Shown here: one piece after another, positions 35,186 through 43,317 of the stretch | How positions within the stretch are numbered: position 1 is the stretch's first letter | Layout: the number at the start of each line of letters is the position of its first letter | Program-made: the position numbers and the translations under genes | Source: an uncultured Prevotellaceae bacterium | GTDB lineage: Bacteria > Bacteroidota > Bacteroidia > Bacteroidales > Bacteroidaceae | Reading direction: 5' to 3' | DNA: 64,000 nt | Assembly: GCA_900321425.1 (NCBI GenBank) | Contig: ONWA01000001.1 | Span: 62,001 to 126,000, forward strand | The notes under the pieces: generated by a model | What the model was told of the DNA's origin: nothing | Seen by the model: only the letters and a program-made list of their open reading frames with translations | The model's database searches: none

Positions 35186-36277
35186 CTATTCGCTGATAAG
35201 AATCTGGACGATGCGCTCTGCCGTGCGGCCGTCCCAGCGGTCAGGGAGGGCACACTTCTTCCACTCGCCGCGCTGAAGGGTGGCGAGCGCCTGGCGCAAG
35301 CGGTCGGCATCCTCGCCCACCAGCACGTTTGTTCCGACGGACACCGTTTCCTGGTGCTCGGTATAGCTATTGAGCGTGATGCAAGGGATGCCGTTGAACG
35401 TAGCCTCCTCCGCCACATTGCCGCTGTCGGTGACGATCACCCGGGCATGGGCGGTGAGCCAGCCGAACTCCAGATAGCTGAGCGGATCGACGAGGTGGAA
35501 CCGGTCGGTCGACAGGCCGTCGGCGGCCATCGCCTCCAACTGTCGGGTCACCACCTTGCGGGCCTCGCCCCTGAGCGGCGCCACAATCTCCCATCCCACA
35601 GAAACCATCTCGGTGAGCATACGGCGCAACAGCGGCTCGTCGGCCAACAGCGCCCGACGGTTGAGCGTGAACACCGCATACTGCTGGTCGACAATCCGAC
35701 GGCCGTCGACCACCGCCGGCTGGCGCAATCGGTCGCGGTTCATGCGCAACGTGTCCATCAGGATATTGCCCACCAGATAAGTGTGCGACGCCTCCGACTG
35801 CTCGCGTGTGGCCACACCGGTGCTCTTCACACCCGCCGTAAACAGGTAGTCGGACAGGGCATCGATGACCAGACGGTTGATCTCCTTCGGCATCGTGATG
35901 TCGAACGAACGGGTGCCAGCCACGAGGTGAGCCAACTGGATGCCTCGCTTCTTGGTGACGATAGCAGCCGCCATCGTAGAAGCGAGGTCGTCGACCACAA
36001 TCACCACATCGATGGGATGCTCGTCGAGCAGACGGTCGAATTCGGCCATCACACGACTCGTAATCTCATTCAACCGGTCGCTGTCGACACCCAGACACAC
36101 ATCGGGCTCAGGCATCTGGAGATCAGCAAACAACGAGGGCTCAAGCGTGGGGTCGTCCCTACGCCCTGCATAAACCAATAGACACTCGACATCAGCCTGC
36201 TGGCGAGCCACTCGAATGATAGGCGCCACTTTCACAAAGTTCGGACGCGCACCGACAATCACACAAATCTTTTTCAT
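35186..36277 (-). CDS. UDP-GlcNAc 2-epimerase-like protein, catalytic residues altered
   Basis: The 363-residue protein has the fold and length of non-hydrolysing UDP-GlcNAc 2-epimerase (WecB), which makes UDP-ManNAc. It keeps GARPNFVKVAPI at the start and TDSGNVAEEATFNGIP near residue 283. The active-site blocks are changed: YAGRR (36-40) stands for HTGQH, VVDDLAS (94-100) for the GDT loop, HLVAGTRS (117-124) for HVEAGLR with Glu to Val, MPKEINR for PEE, and TLNRRA for THRRE with His to Asn. It probably does not perform the standard reaction and may bind a nucleotide sugar for another purpose. It is a single gene with its own promoter and terminator. Confidence 0.85.
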   Translation of the reverse strand: MKKICVIVGARPNFVKVAPIIRVARQQADVECLLVYAGRRDDPTLEPSLFADLQMPEPDVCLGVDSDRLNEITSRVMAEFDRLLDEHPIDVVIVVDDLASTMAAAIVTKKRGIQLAHLVAGTRSFDITMPKEINRLVIDALSDYLFTAGVKSTGVATREQSEASHTYLVGNILMDTLRMNRDRLRQPAVVDGRRIVDQQYAVFTLNRRALLADEPLLRRMLTEMVSVGWEIVAPLRGEARKVVTRQLEAMAADGLSTDRFHLVDPLSYLEFGWLTAHARVIVTDSGNVAEEATFNGIPCITLNSYTEHQETVSVGTNVLVGEDADRLRQALATLQRGEWKKCALPDRWDGRTAERIVQILISE

Positions 36278-36281
36278 ACCG

Positions 36282-36289
36282 CAAAGGTA
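36282..36289 (-). promoter_or_regulatory. TAnnTTTG promoter of the epimerase-like gene, apparently leaderless
   Basis: Minus-strand TACCTTTG ends only four bases before the ATG at 36277, so transcription should start at or next to the start codon. Confidence 0.6.
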
Positions 36290-36338
36290 ATCATTTGCCA
36301 GGAAACGGCAAGGGATTTCACCAACATTTTTAGCACAA

Positions 36339-36363
36339 TAAAAGGCTTACCTCACGGCAAGCC
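36339..36363 (-). terminator. Terminator downstream of the sensor/regulator operon
   Basis: Minus-strand stem GGCTTGCC/GGTAAGCC (one G-U pair) with a GTGA tetraloop, followed by TTTTATT. It lies about 108 bases after the stop at 36472. Confidence 0.75.
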
Positions 36364-36418
36364 CCTTATCCCTAAACTAAACAAATACTTTTATGAAATC
36401 GAATGGTTAATCTTTCGG
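36340..36418 (-). ncRNA. Candidate small RNA between an orphan promoter and a terminator
   Basis: Downstream of the promoter at 36422-36429 on the minus strand, about 78 bases run to the terminator. They contain no ATG or open frame. The arrangement is that of a small RNA gene. There is no homology evidence, so this is a prediction from signals only. Confidence 0.35.
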
Positions 36419-36421
36419 TTG

Positions 36422-36429
36422 CAAAGGTA
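36422..36429 (-). promoter_or_regulatory. Orphan TAnnTTTG promoter
   Basis: Minus-strand TACCTTTG with no gene downstream before the terminator at 36339-36363. The -33 region has TTG rather than TTTG at about the right distance. Confidence 0.45.
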
Positions 36430-36471
36430 AAGAGATTCTCGCAATGGTGCAATACCAAAAAATGGTGGTTT

Positions 36472-37077
36472 TCACCAAAAGACGAAACGCAACGACTCAT
36501 AAAATTGGATGAATAGGATGTAGATGACAAACAGCGGCGCGCACTGACGGATACCGCAGACGAGCAGCTCGAAGACGTCGGCCATGGAACGGGCAACACC
36601 GGCCAACAGCGCGTAGGTCAGCGACAACACGACGACGAAGAAGCACACGATAGCAATCAGACTGGCGCTGAAGGCTGAGGGGAACAGTCGGCCCGAGGCG
36701 CTGAGCAAGACCGCATGGGGCACAGCCGTCAACAGGACGACGACCGCCAATAGGACGGCCAGGATAATCGCACACTGTCGCAGAGCCACCCGCTCGCGGA
36801 ACAGCAGCGAGCGGGAGGGGATGCGGACAAGGGCGCCCAGCAGACCACTCCGCTGTAGACAGCCCCAGGCGATGGCCATCAGGAGCATCCACGCCAGCAA
36901 AGGCGAACAGAGCATCGACGTGAAATGGCCGAAGAACCAACGGATGCCCTCTGAACTGATGAGACTGCGCACCTCACTGGCGAGGGTGGCACTCAACAGC
37001 CATGACACCACCAGCAACAGTAGCTGGGCGACAACGAGCGTCAGGGCGGCATACGGCAGCAGCTGTCTAACTTTCAT
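36472..37077 (-). CDS. Half-length AbgT-like membrane protein
   Basis: The start is placed at the ATG at 37077 (201 residues), overlapping the regulator stop by 11 bases. The protein has about five hydrophobic segments. The block SSEGIRWFFGHFTSM, with SPLLAWMLLMAIAWG and RSGLL after it (residues about 42-78), resembles the N-terminal region of AbgT/MtrF transporters, which carry p-aminobenzoyl-glutamate or sulfonamides. AbgT proteins have about 500 residues, so the C-terminal half with most transport elements is missing. It closes the operon of the double-kinase sensor and response regulator, which suggests a sensing or accessory role rather than transport. That is inference. Confidence 0.6.
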   Translation of the reverse strand: MKVRQLLPYAALTLVVAQLLLLVVSWLLSATLASEVRSLISSEGIRWFFGHFTSMLCSPLLAWMLLMAIAWGCLQRSGLLGALVRIPSRSLLFRERVALRQCAIILAVLLAVVVLLTAVPHAVLLSASGRLFPSAFSASLIAIVCFFVVVLSLTYALLAGVARSMADVFELLVCGIRQCAPLFVIYILFIQFYESLRFVFW

Positions 37078-37792
37078 CCGCCTCCAGGTTATCGAGATCA
37101 ATGATTCGTAAGGACAGGGCACGCACCACCAGACGGGTGGCGTTCACTCCCACCCCGCCATTGCCGTCGGGGAAGAGACGCTGCACCAGCTCGTTCTGAC
37201 GTTTCTCCAGACTCTTCACACCGAAGGGCATACCGCGCAGGTTGGTAATCTGCTCCTTCGTATAGCCCAGTGCCAGATGACGCAGGAAACGCTCGTCGTA
37301 CTCGTCGATCTCGTAGTTGACAAGAGCCTCCTGACGCAACAACTGACCGCTCACCGACCGTTTGAAGCGCTCCACAATCTTCTCGAGGATAGGCTCGTTG
37401 AACACCAGTTGCTTGCCGTCCATCACGGCGATCACATCATTACGGGTGAGCAGCTCGCCAGTCTTGAGGATGATACCGTCGGCACCAGCATCAAGCACGT
37501 CGACCCACAACTTCTCGTTGAGGATCTCACCCGTGAAGATGAGCACACGAATCTTGGGATAGCGCTCCTTGGTGGCACGGCAGATCTCTACACCCACGGT
37601 GGTAGAGCCGCCCAGCCCGAGGTCGAGCAGCACCAGGTCGGGCAACTGCTGTTTGAGCACTTTCCAGTAGGCCGACTCGCTATCGGCGGTACCAATCACC
37701 TCCGCCTCGGGTATCTCATTCTGGATGATGCCAAGCGTGCCTTTCAGTTCCAGGGGCACATCTTCTACAATAATGACTTTAAACTTGTCCAT
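37067..37792 (-). CDS. Response regulator with receiver and LuxR-like DNA-binding domain
   Basis: This 241-residue protein has an N-terminal receiver domain. Acidic residues are in IIVEDVP near residue 10, the phospho-acceptor Asp in LVLLDLGLGG near residue 57, the Thr in LIFTGE near residue 86, and the Lys in ILKTGE near residue 110. The C-terminal part has a helix-turn-helix of the LuxR/FixJ kind (ALGYTKEQITNLRG, then VKSLEKRQNELVQRLF). The gene overlaps the large sensor gene by 14 bases and the AbgT-like gene by 11, so the three are translated together. The targets are unknown. Confidence 0.88.
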   Translation of the reverse strand: MDKFKVIIVEDVPLELKGTLGIIQNEIPEAEVIGTADSESAYWKVLKQQLPDLVLLDLGLGGSTTVGVEICRATKERYPKIRVLIFTGEILNEKLWVDVLDAGADGIILKTGELLTRNDVIAVMDGKQLVFNEPILEKIVERFKRSVSGQLLRQEALVNYEIDEYDERFLRHLALGYTKEQITNLRGMPFGVKSLEKRQNELVQRLFPDGNGGVGVNATRLVVRALSLRIIDLDNLEADES

Positions 37793-40700
37793 ATCTTTCT
37801 TTTGCTTTGGGTAATATCAAATGAATGTTCACCTCACCGTTGTCCGTGAGCCGTGCCTCGATGCCACAGCCCCGTCGGCTCGCAGCCTCGCCGTGATCGC
37901 GTACAATCTGCCGGCAGAGCAGATAATTCACATGGGCCACCGAGGGGGTGAACAGGTTGGCACACTCCGACTCCGAAAGACGGAGCGACGGCATACGCAC
38001 CACGAGCTCCACATACTTATCATCGCTCGTCGCCACAGACGGAGCCGAACAGTCGGCATCTTCACGACGGAGGATTTCGAAGAGATAGTCCATCAGGTTC
38101 TCGTCGCCCAGCACCCCATGCGCCAACGGTCGCAGATGCAGATGAACTCCCTCCACCTGTCGCTGTGCCTGCAAACTGAGGATGCCATAGAGTTCACGAT
38201 AGTAGACCACCACCTCGCTGAGCGAGTCGGTGTCACCCACATCCACCAGCTGACGGATACGACTGGGATAGTACATCGTCTCGTGCTTCAGGGCCGACAG
38301 ACAGTTGTCGAGCACGCTGTTGCTCACGTGCAGCTTATTGTCATCGAGCTCCGAGCGGCGGCACTCGTCCTCTGCCATCTCGATACTGTCTATCTGTTGC
38401 TGGTGCGACAACTCCGACGCTCTGAGAGCCTGCAGGATCTCGCTGACGATATGTTGCAGGGAGTCGGGATAGCGGTCGGTGAGCAACGGTTCGATACGGG
38501 TGAGTTTCTCCTTCGGCGACAGTTCGCTGAGCAGGATGCGGTTGATGCTCTTGATGCGCTCCACACAGAATCGGTAGTACAGACGATGACGGTAATAGAG
38601 CCAATAATAGGCGGGCATAATGGCCAGCAGCACCAGCACGAGCAGAATGACGGCAATCGTCTTGTTGGTCTGCGAAGTCTGCATCGTACGACAGTAGTCC
38701 GACAACCGGTTGTCGGCCGACATCTCCTTATATAATTGCGTATAGATCCTGTTGTTATAGCCATACAACTGCCACTGATGGAGGGCAAGAGCGGCGATGG
38801 CACTCTCATTGCGGATATCGAGGATAATCTGGTAGTTCGTCGGCAGGCTATCATGATACCAATGAATCTCTGGCGCTATCAGCGACACATCACCCTGACG
38901 GAGCATCAGCACCCGACCGTCGGGATGCAGCTGACGGTAATATTCGTTGAGGTAGTGACGGCAACTGTCGGCAAACATCAGCGTGCGCTCGTAGGTGCCG
39001 TTGATGTTGGAGAAATAGGCGCTGTCGGCATAGATGTTCGCCCGCTCCAGCGACAAGTAGGGCTTAGCCTCAACAGTACTCCAGGCCGACAGGCAGAACA
39101 GTCCCCATAATAGCATTCGCAGGAAACCCTTAGGTAACCGGAAGGCGAAACGACTACCCTTCCCTTCCTCGCTCTCGGCATAGATGGAACAAACACGGAA
39201 TATCTGACTCATCTTCCGATACTTCTCGATGATGCCCCTGCAGTTCACCAGTCCGAAGCCATGTCCTTTCGAGGCAGTGTAATGATCCAGTATCACCTGA
39301 TGGTCGAAGAGATGCTCCAGCTGTTCCTTGGGCATTCCTGCACCAGAATCCTGCACGGCAATCTCCACATAGTCATCGCCATCGGAGGCCGTGATCTTTA
39401 CCTGTCCGCCCGACGGGGTGAACTTCCGCGCATTATCGGCCAGGGTGTTCAGCATAAACAAAGTAAGGATGCGGTCGGCCTTCACGACAGCCTTCGTGGG
39501 TTCCACCTCCAAGGTCAAGCCTTTCAGCACAAACCCCATCCGCCCCTTCGCGACGATATCAAACAGCGACTGGACGGCAAAGCTCTCTATATGCAGGCTT
39601 ACCTCACCCTGTCGCAACTGAATCCAGTGGGTCAGCACGTCGTTATAGGCATTGATCTGGTCGGTCAGCTCACGGATATATCCTATCCGCTCAGCATACA
39701 ACGCCGACGATGGCGACTGACGGTCGAGCAGCTTCACCTCGTGGATGATCCGGTCGATCAAGGGAGTGACACTATTCACCAGCGATACCTTCGCCCGCTG
39801 TTCCAGATTACGGCGTTCGTTCTGTCGAGTGCGCAGTTGGTTGAGTGCAAATCGCTCCTGCACCTCATCATAGCGCTCCTGCCATAAGGCGGTCTGCCGC
39901 TGCTGCTCCTCCTGCCAGTCGCGCAAAGGAGTGAGCAACTGGTCGAGTTGATTTCTGCTGGCCCTACGGCGATGCAGATGATAGAACAGAAGCAGCATAC
40001 AAGCCAACAGGATAATCGCCAGTACCACAGCCAACAACATCCAGTTGAGTTGCTCAACGGTCTGGTCGTACTGGGCAGCACGGGCTTCCAAATAACGGTC
40101 CTGACGGGTCTGCTCCTGTAAGTCGATATAGATATTGCGGTTATAATCGCTCATCTTCTTATCGTTCATCGCCGCATAGGCCACACTCAGCTGCTCGCGA
40201 ATGCTCGCCACCAGGTCGGGAGCCTGGAGAATGGTGGAATCAGCCAACGCATTCTCCAGATTCTCAAGGGCTAGACGATAGTCGCTATTGCCCAGATAAC
40301 AAGAGGCCAGTGTACGATATGCGCCCGAAATCTGATAGACATCGCCATACGCTTCGAAGATGTCCAGCGCATGACCGGCTAACCATACGGGCAACTGGTC
40401 GTCAGGAACATTGTCGGGGTTGATGAACTTCATCGCCGGCATATTATCGGTCATCAGTTGCCGACGCACACCGGCATCGATGAGATGCTCCGACAACGCT
40501 TCCAGCGCATTGGCCACGAAATAGGAATAGCCGCCCTGACGGGCTAATAGGAAACAATGCAACAGGTGATCGAATTCTCGCTGGTTGATCTCCTCCTGCG
40601 TCCCTTTTGTCAGGATGCCTCCTGCTCCAATATTATAAAGGTAATTCAGGTACTGGGCCGTATCACGCTGCACCTCGTTAGGATCAATCATCCTCAGCGC

Positions 40701-41330
40701 CTCTACCGACTTGCGCTCCAGTCCCACATAATAATAATATGTAGAGTTTACAATAGCAAACTCCGTCTCCGCATAAAGCAGACGACGATGCTGACGCTCA
40801 GAAAGCCGGTCGCGCTCCTCGTCAATACGCTTCATGCAGGTAATGGCACGCTCACGATAGTCGTGAAAATCCTTGTTACGTGAACGGCGCTGACATAATC
40901 GCATCTGCTGAACATAACTGACGAGCAACTCTATCTGGTTGTCCGTCTGCTGGGATATCGCATTCAGATATCGTTCAGCAGCCAGATAGTCCATCTTGAC
41001 AAGACTGACGAAAGCCAGATGATTATTAGCCTCCGCCGCTCCGTCGGCATATCCTCGCGATGTCTCCGCCAGTTGCAGGGCTGCCTTCGCATAATAGACC
41101 GTAGAGTCAAGATTACGATAATGATAGGCATAGGACTTAGCATTCAGTTTGTCCACCTGTTGCCTATCCGACGGTGAGCAAGCCGTAAAAAGCAGAAGGC
41201 CAAGAACAAGACTCGGCCAAAGGAAAAGACCCAATATGGGCTGATGCCATACTGGGTCTTTGATTGTTTGAAATTTATGCGCGAGCCTTAGCACAGTAGC
41301 CAAGAGCTTCTTTACATTTATCGGTGACAT
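37779..41330 (-). CDS. Very large membrane sensor with two histidine-kinase modules (DUF5112/DUF5113 type)
   Basis: The 1183-residue frame has, in order: a hydrophobic N-terminus with a lipobox (LLLFTAC, Cys 51); TPR-like helices to about 425; a membrane helix at 430-450; a coiled coil; a kinase module with His 530 (RIIHEV), N-box [11 protein letters not shown] near 628, DSGAGM at 661 and GHGFGL at 689; a second membrane helix at 737-755; a periplasmic segment to about 889; a third membrane helix at 890-913; and a second kinase-like module with His 1016 (ALKHETMYY) but a degraded ATP-binding part. The layout resembles Bacteroidales DUF5112/DUF5113 sensors, whose signal is unknown. The ATG at 41330 overlaps eda by 56 bases and lies before eda's terminator. 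A TTG at 41234 is the only other start. Confidence 0.8.
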   Translation of the reverse strand: MSPINVKKLLATVLRLAHKFQTIKDPVWHQPILGLFLWPSLVLGLLLFTACSPSDRQQVDKLNAKSYAYHYRNLDSTVYYAKAALQLAETSRGYADGAAEANNHLAFVSLVKMDYLAAERYLNAISQQTDNQIELLVSYVQQMRLCQRRSRNKDFHDYRERAITCMKRIDEERDRLSERQHRRLLYAETEFAIVNSTYYYYVGLERKSVEALRMIDPNEVQRDTAQYLNYLYNIGAGGILTKGTQEEINQREFDHLLHCFLLARQGGYSYFVANALEALSEHLIDAGVRRQLMTDNMPAMKFINPDNVPDDQLPVWLAGHALDIFEAYGDVYQISGAYRTLASCYLGNSDYRLALENLENALADSTILQAPDLVASIREQLSVAYAAMNDKKMSDYNRNIYIDLQEQTRQDRYLEARAAQYDQTVEQLNWMLLAVVLAIILLACMLLLFYHLHRRRASRNQLDQLLTPLRDWQEEQQRQTALWQERYDEVQERFALNQLRTRQNERRNLEQRAKVSLVNSVTPLIDRIIHEVKLLDRQSPSSALYAERIGYIRELTDQINAYNDVLTHWIQLRQGEVSLHIESFAVQSLFDIVAKGRMGFVLKGLTLEVEPTKAVVKADRILTLFMLNTLADNARKFTPSGGQVKITASDGDDYVEIAVQDSGAGMPKEQLEHLFDHQVILDHYTASKGHGFGLVNCRGIIEKYRKMSQIFRVCSIYAESEEGKGSRFAFRLPKGFLRMLLWGLFCLSAWSTVEAKPYLSLERANIYADSAYFSNINGTYERTLMFADSCRHYLNEYYRQLHPDGRVLMLRQGDVSLIAPEIHWYHDSLPTNYQIILDIRNESAIAALALHQWQLYGYNNRIYTQLYKEMSADNRLSDYCRTMQTSQTNKTIAVILLVLVLLAIMPAYYWLYYRHRLYYRFCVERIKSINRILLSELSPKEKLTRIEPLLTDRYPDSLQHIVSEILQALRASELSHQQQIDSIEMAEDECRRSELDDNKLHVSNSVLDNCLSALKHETMYYPSRIRQLVDVGDTDSLSEVVVYYRELYGILSLQAQRQVEGVHLHLRPLAHGVLGDENLMDYLFEILRREDADCSAPSVATSDDKYVELVVRMPSLRLSESECANLFTPSVAHVNYLLCRQIVRDHGEAASRRGCGIEARLTDNGEVNIHLILPKAKERYGQV
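41225..41261 (-). terminator. Terminator after eda, inside the 5' end of the sensor frame
   Basis: On the minus strand a perfect 15-base stem including one G-U pair (AAAGACCCAGTATGG with CCATATTGGGTCTTT) has a seven-base loop and then TTTTCC. It starts 14 bases after the eda stop. Confidence 0.8.
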
Positions 41331-41943
41331 ACTGCCAATCGCCAGCCTTCACCTTGTCACTTGGGAACAGCTTGGAGCCCATGCCCACGCAGAAAACACC
41401 AGCCTTGAACCACTTGGTGAGGTTCTCCTCCTCGGGAGCTACGCCGCCAGTAACCATAATCTTCGACCAAGGCATCGGAGCCATCAGACCCTTGATGAGG
41501 TTAGGACCAACAACGTCGCCAGGGAATACCTTGGTGAAGTCGCAACCAACCTCCTGTGCCTTACCAATCTCAGAAGGTGTCAGACAACCAGGACAATAAG
41601 TCACGCAACGACGGTTGCAAACGATAGCGATGTCGGGGTTGAACAGAGGACCAACCACGAAGTTGGCACCCAACTGGATGTACAGAGATGCGGTAGGAGC
41701 GTCAACGACAGAACCGATACCGAGAGCTAGCTCGGGACACTCCTTGTTAACCCACTTTGACAACTCACCGAACACCTCGTGAGCGAAGTCGCCGCGATTG
41801 GTAAACTCGAAAGCACGTACACCACCCTCGTAGCAGGCCTTGATGACGTTCTTGCAAACTTCAACGTCCTTGTGATAGAACACTGGGACCATAGGTGCCT
41901 CGGCAATCTTTGCCATCACCTGAAACTTATCAAATTTTGCCAT
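41275..41943 (-). CDS. eda: 2-keto-3-deoxy-6-phosphogluconate aldolase
   Basis: The 222-residue protein is a class I aldolase of the Entner-Doudoroff end step, splitting KDPG to pyruvate and glyceraldehyde 3-phosphate. It shows [20 protein letters not shown] near residue 73, the Schiff-base Lys in [10 protein letters not shown] near residue 138, and phosphate-binding [12 protein letters not shown] near residue 165. Some members also act on 4-hydroxy-2-oxoglutarate. It is the third gene of an operon with kdgK and a DUF4177 gene, whose stop is two bases before this start. A strong terminator follows. Confidence 0.94.
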   Translation of the reverse strand: MAKFDKFQVMAKIAEAPMVPVFYHKDVEVCKNVIKACYEGGVRAFEFTNRGDFAHEVFGELSKWVNKECPELALGIGSVVDAPTASLYIQLGANFVVGPLFNPDIAIVCNRRCVTYCPGCLTPSEIGKAQEVGCDFTKVFPGDVVGPNLIKGLMAPMPWSKIMVTGGVAPEEENLTKWFKAGVFCVGMGSKLFPSDKVKAGDWQYVTDKCKEALGYCAKARA

Positions 41944-41945
41944 AA

Positions 41946-42083
41946 TTATTCTTTATATTCACGTTTGAAATAATACGAACCGCATTCAACGGCAACCAGT
42001 TCCCAACCTTCAAAGCCGAGTTCATTCAACTTCTTCTCTACACCAACCAGGCGGGTGACTACCTTATATTCAAACTGTTTCAT
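41946..42083 (-). CDS. DUF4177 small protein (45 residues)
   Basis: A complete 45-codon gene lies between kdgK and eda. It begins MKQFEYKVV, and the block [17 protein letters not shown] (residues 19-35) is the DUF4177 signature (a Leu-Asn-Glu-Leu-Gly then Gly-Trp-Glu-Leu-Val pattern). It has no signal peptide or membrane segment and should be a small alpha/beta protein of the cytoplasm. It starts 20 bases after kdgK and ends two bases before eda, so it is translated within the operon. The function of DUF4177 is not known. Its length is below the usual cut-off for gene finding. Confidence 0.85.
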   Translation of the reverse strand: MKQFEYKVVTRLVGVEKKLNELGFEGWELVAVECGSYYFKREYKE

Positions 42084-42103
42084 TAAGAATTACCAATTAT
42101 CAA

Positions 42104-43126
42104 TTATCTCTGAACGCGTCCGTTAGCATTACCACCAGCCAGACTCTCTACCTCGTCAACACCTACCAGGTTGAAGTCACCGTTGATAGTGTGCTTCAGA
42201 GCAGAAGCAGCCACAGCAAACTCAAGAGCCTCGCCCTGAGTCGGCTTGGTCAGCAGACCGTGAATCAGACCACCAGAGAACGAGTCACCACCACCTACGC
42301 GGTCGATGATAGGATTGATCTCATAACGCTTGCTCTGATAGAACTCCTTACCATCATAGATCAGAGCCTTCCAGCCGTTGAACGTAGCAGAGAAGCTTTC
42401 ACGGAGAGTAGAAACGACATACTTGAAACCAAACTCCTCGCGCATCTGCTTGAAGATACCCTCGTAGCCAGCAGCATCAGTCTGACCACCCTCTACATCA
42501 GCATCGGGCTTGAAGCCGAGGCAGAGCTCAGCATCTTCCTCATTACCGATACATACATCCACATACTGCATCAAAGGACGCATGATGCTGATAGCCTTCT
42601 CAGAAGTCCACAGCTTCTTGCGGAAGTTCAGATCGACAGATACCGTTACACCATGACGCTTAGCAGCCTCACAAGCCAACTTGGTCAACTCAGCAGCCTT
42701 GTCGGAAATGGCAGGAGTAATACCTGACCAGTGGAACCAGGCAGCACCTTCCATGATTGCATCGAAATCGAAATCCTTAGGATCAGCCTCAGCGATAGAA
42801 CTGTGAGCACGGTCATAAATCACCTTTGAAGGACGCATAGATGCACCCGTCTCTGCATAGTACAAACCTACACGGTCACCACCACGAGCAATAAACTGGG
42901 TGTTCACACCATAACGACGGAGTGCATTTACTGCAATCTGTCCAATCTCATGCTTAGGCAACTTAGAAACGAAGTATGCCTCGTGACCATAGTTAGCCAC
43001 GCTGACTGCTACGTTAGCCTCACCACCACCGGGGATGATGCGGAATGACTCACTCTGAATAAAACGGTCGTTGCCCTGAGGCGAAAGGCGGAGCATAATC
43101 TCGCCCAATGTTACGATTTTAGCCAT
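42104..43126 (-). CDS. kdgK: 2-keto-3-deoxygluconate kinase (PfkB family)
   Basis: The 340-residue protein is a ribokinase/PfkB family sugar kinase that phosphorylates 2-keto-3-deoxygluconate to KDPG, the substrate of the eda product. It has the N-terminal GEIMLRLSPQG and the Gly-Gly signature IIPGGGEANVAVSVANYG near residue 31. It has the ATP/phosphate motif VGGGDSFSGGLIHGL near residue 277, with the catalytic Asp in GDS. It heads the operon kdgK, DUF4177, eda. Its promoter is at 43179-43208, divergent from the LacI regulator, which is the likely controller. Confidence 0.92.
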   Translation of the reverse strand: MAKIVTLGEIMLRLSPQGNDRFIQSESFRIIPGGGEANVAVSVANYGHEAYFVSKLPKHEIGQIAVNALRRYGVNTQFIARGGDRVGLYYAETGASMRPSKVIYDRAHSSIAEADPKDFDFDAIMEGAAWFHWSGITPAISDKAAELTKLACEAAKRHGVTVSVDLNFRKKLWTSEKAISIMRPLMQYVDVCIGNEEDAELCLGFKPDADVEGGQTDAAGYEGIFKQMREEFGFKYVVSTLRESFSATFNGWKALIYDGKEFYQSKRYEINPIIDRVGGGDSFSGGLIHGLLTKPTQGEALEFAVAASALKHTINGDFNLVGVDEVESLAGGNANGRVQR

Positions 43127-43178
43127 AAATTTTGATTTAACTATTAATAGATTAATTTATCCATTTTGTTTGCAACCG

Positions 43179-43208
43179 CAAATATAGCACATTTTTTCCG
43201 AAACCAAA
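43179..43208 (-). promoter_or_regulatory. Promoter of the kdgK operon
   Basis: Minus-strand TATATTTG at 43179-43186 and TTTG at 43205-43208, spacer 18. A perfect 10-base palindrome CTATTAATAG lies between it and the start, at 43141-43150, and may be an operator. Confidence 0.6.
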
Positions 43209-43290
43209 AATTATTTGGCAAAAAACTGAGAATTTTCATACCCTTTAAAATAATTCCTTGTCAAAAACGATTTATTAACAAAAAAGTTCG

Positions 43291-43298
43291 TATCTTTG
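43291..43298 (+). promoter_or_regulatory. TAnnTTTG promoter of the LacI regulator and uxaA
   Basis: TATCTTTG, 20 bases before the ATG at 43318. Confidence 0.65.
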
Positions 43299-43317
43299 CA
43301 AGGTTAATAGAAAAGAG

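Noticed and set aside
37821..38735. 304-residue open frame on the plus strand
   Set aside because: It is antisense to the large sensor gene and has no signature of its own; the sensor frame carries clear kinase motifs.
43141..43150. CTATTAATAG as a proven LacI-type operator
   Set aside because: It is a perfect palindrome in the right place, but lacks the central CG typical of LacI operators and no second copy was found. Mentioned only as possible.
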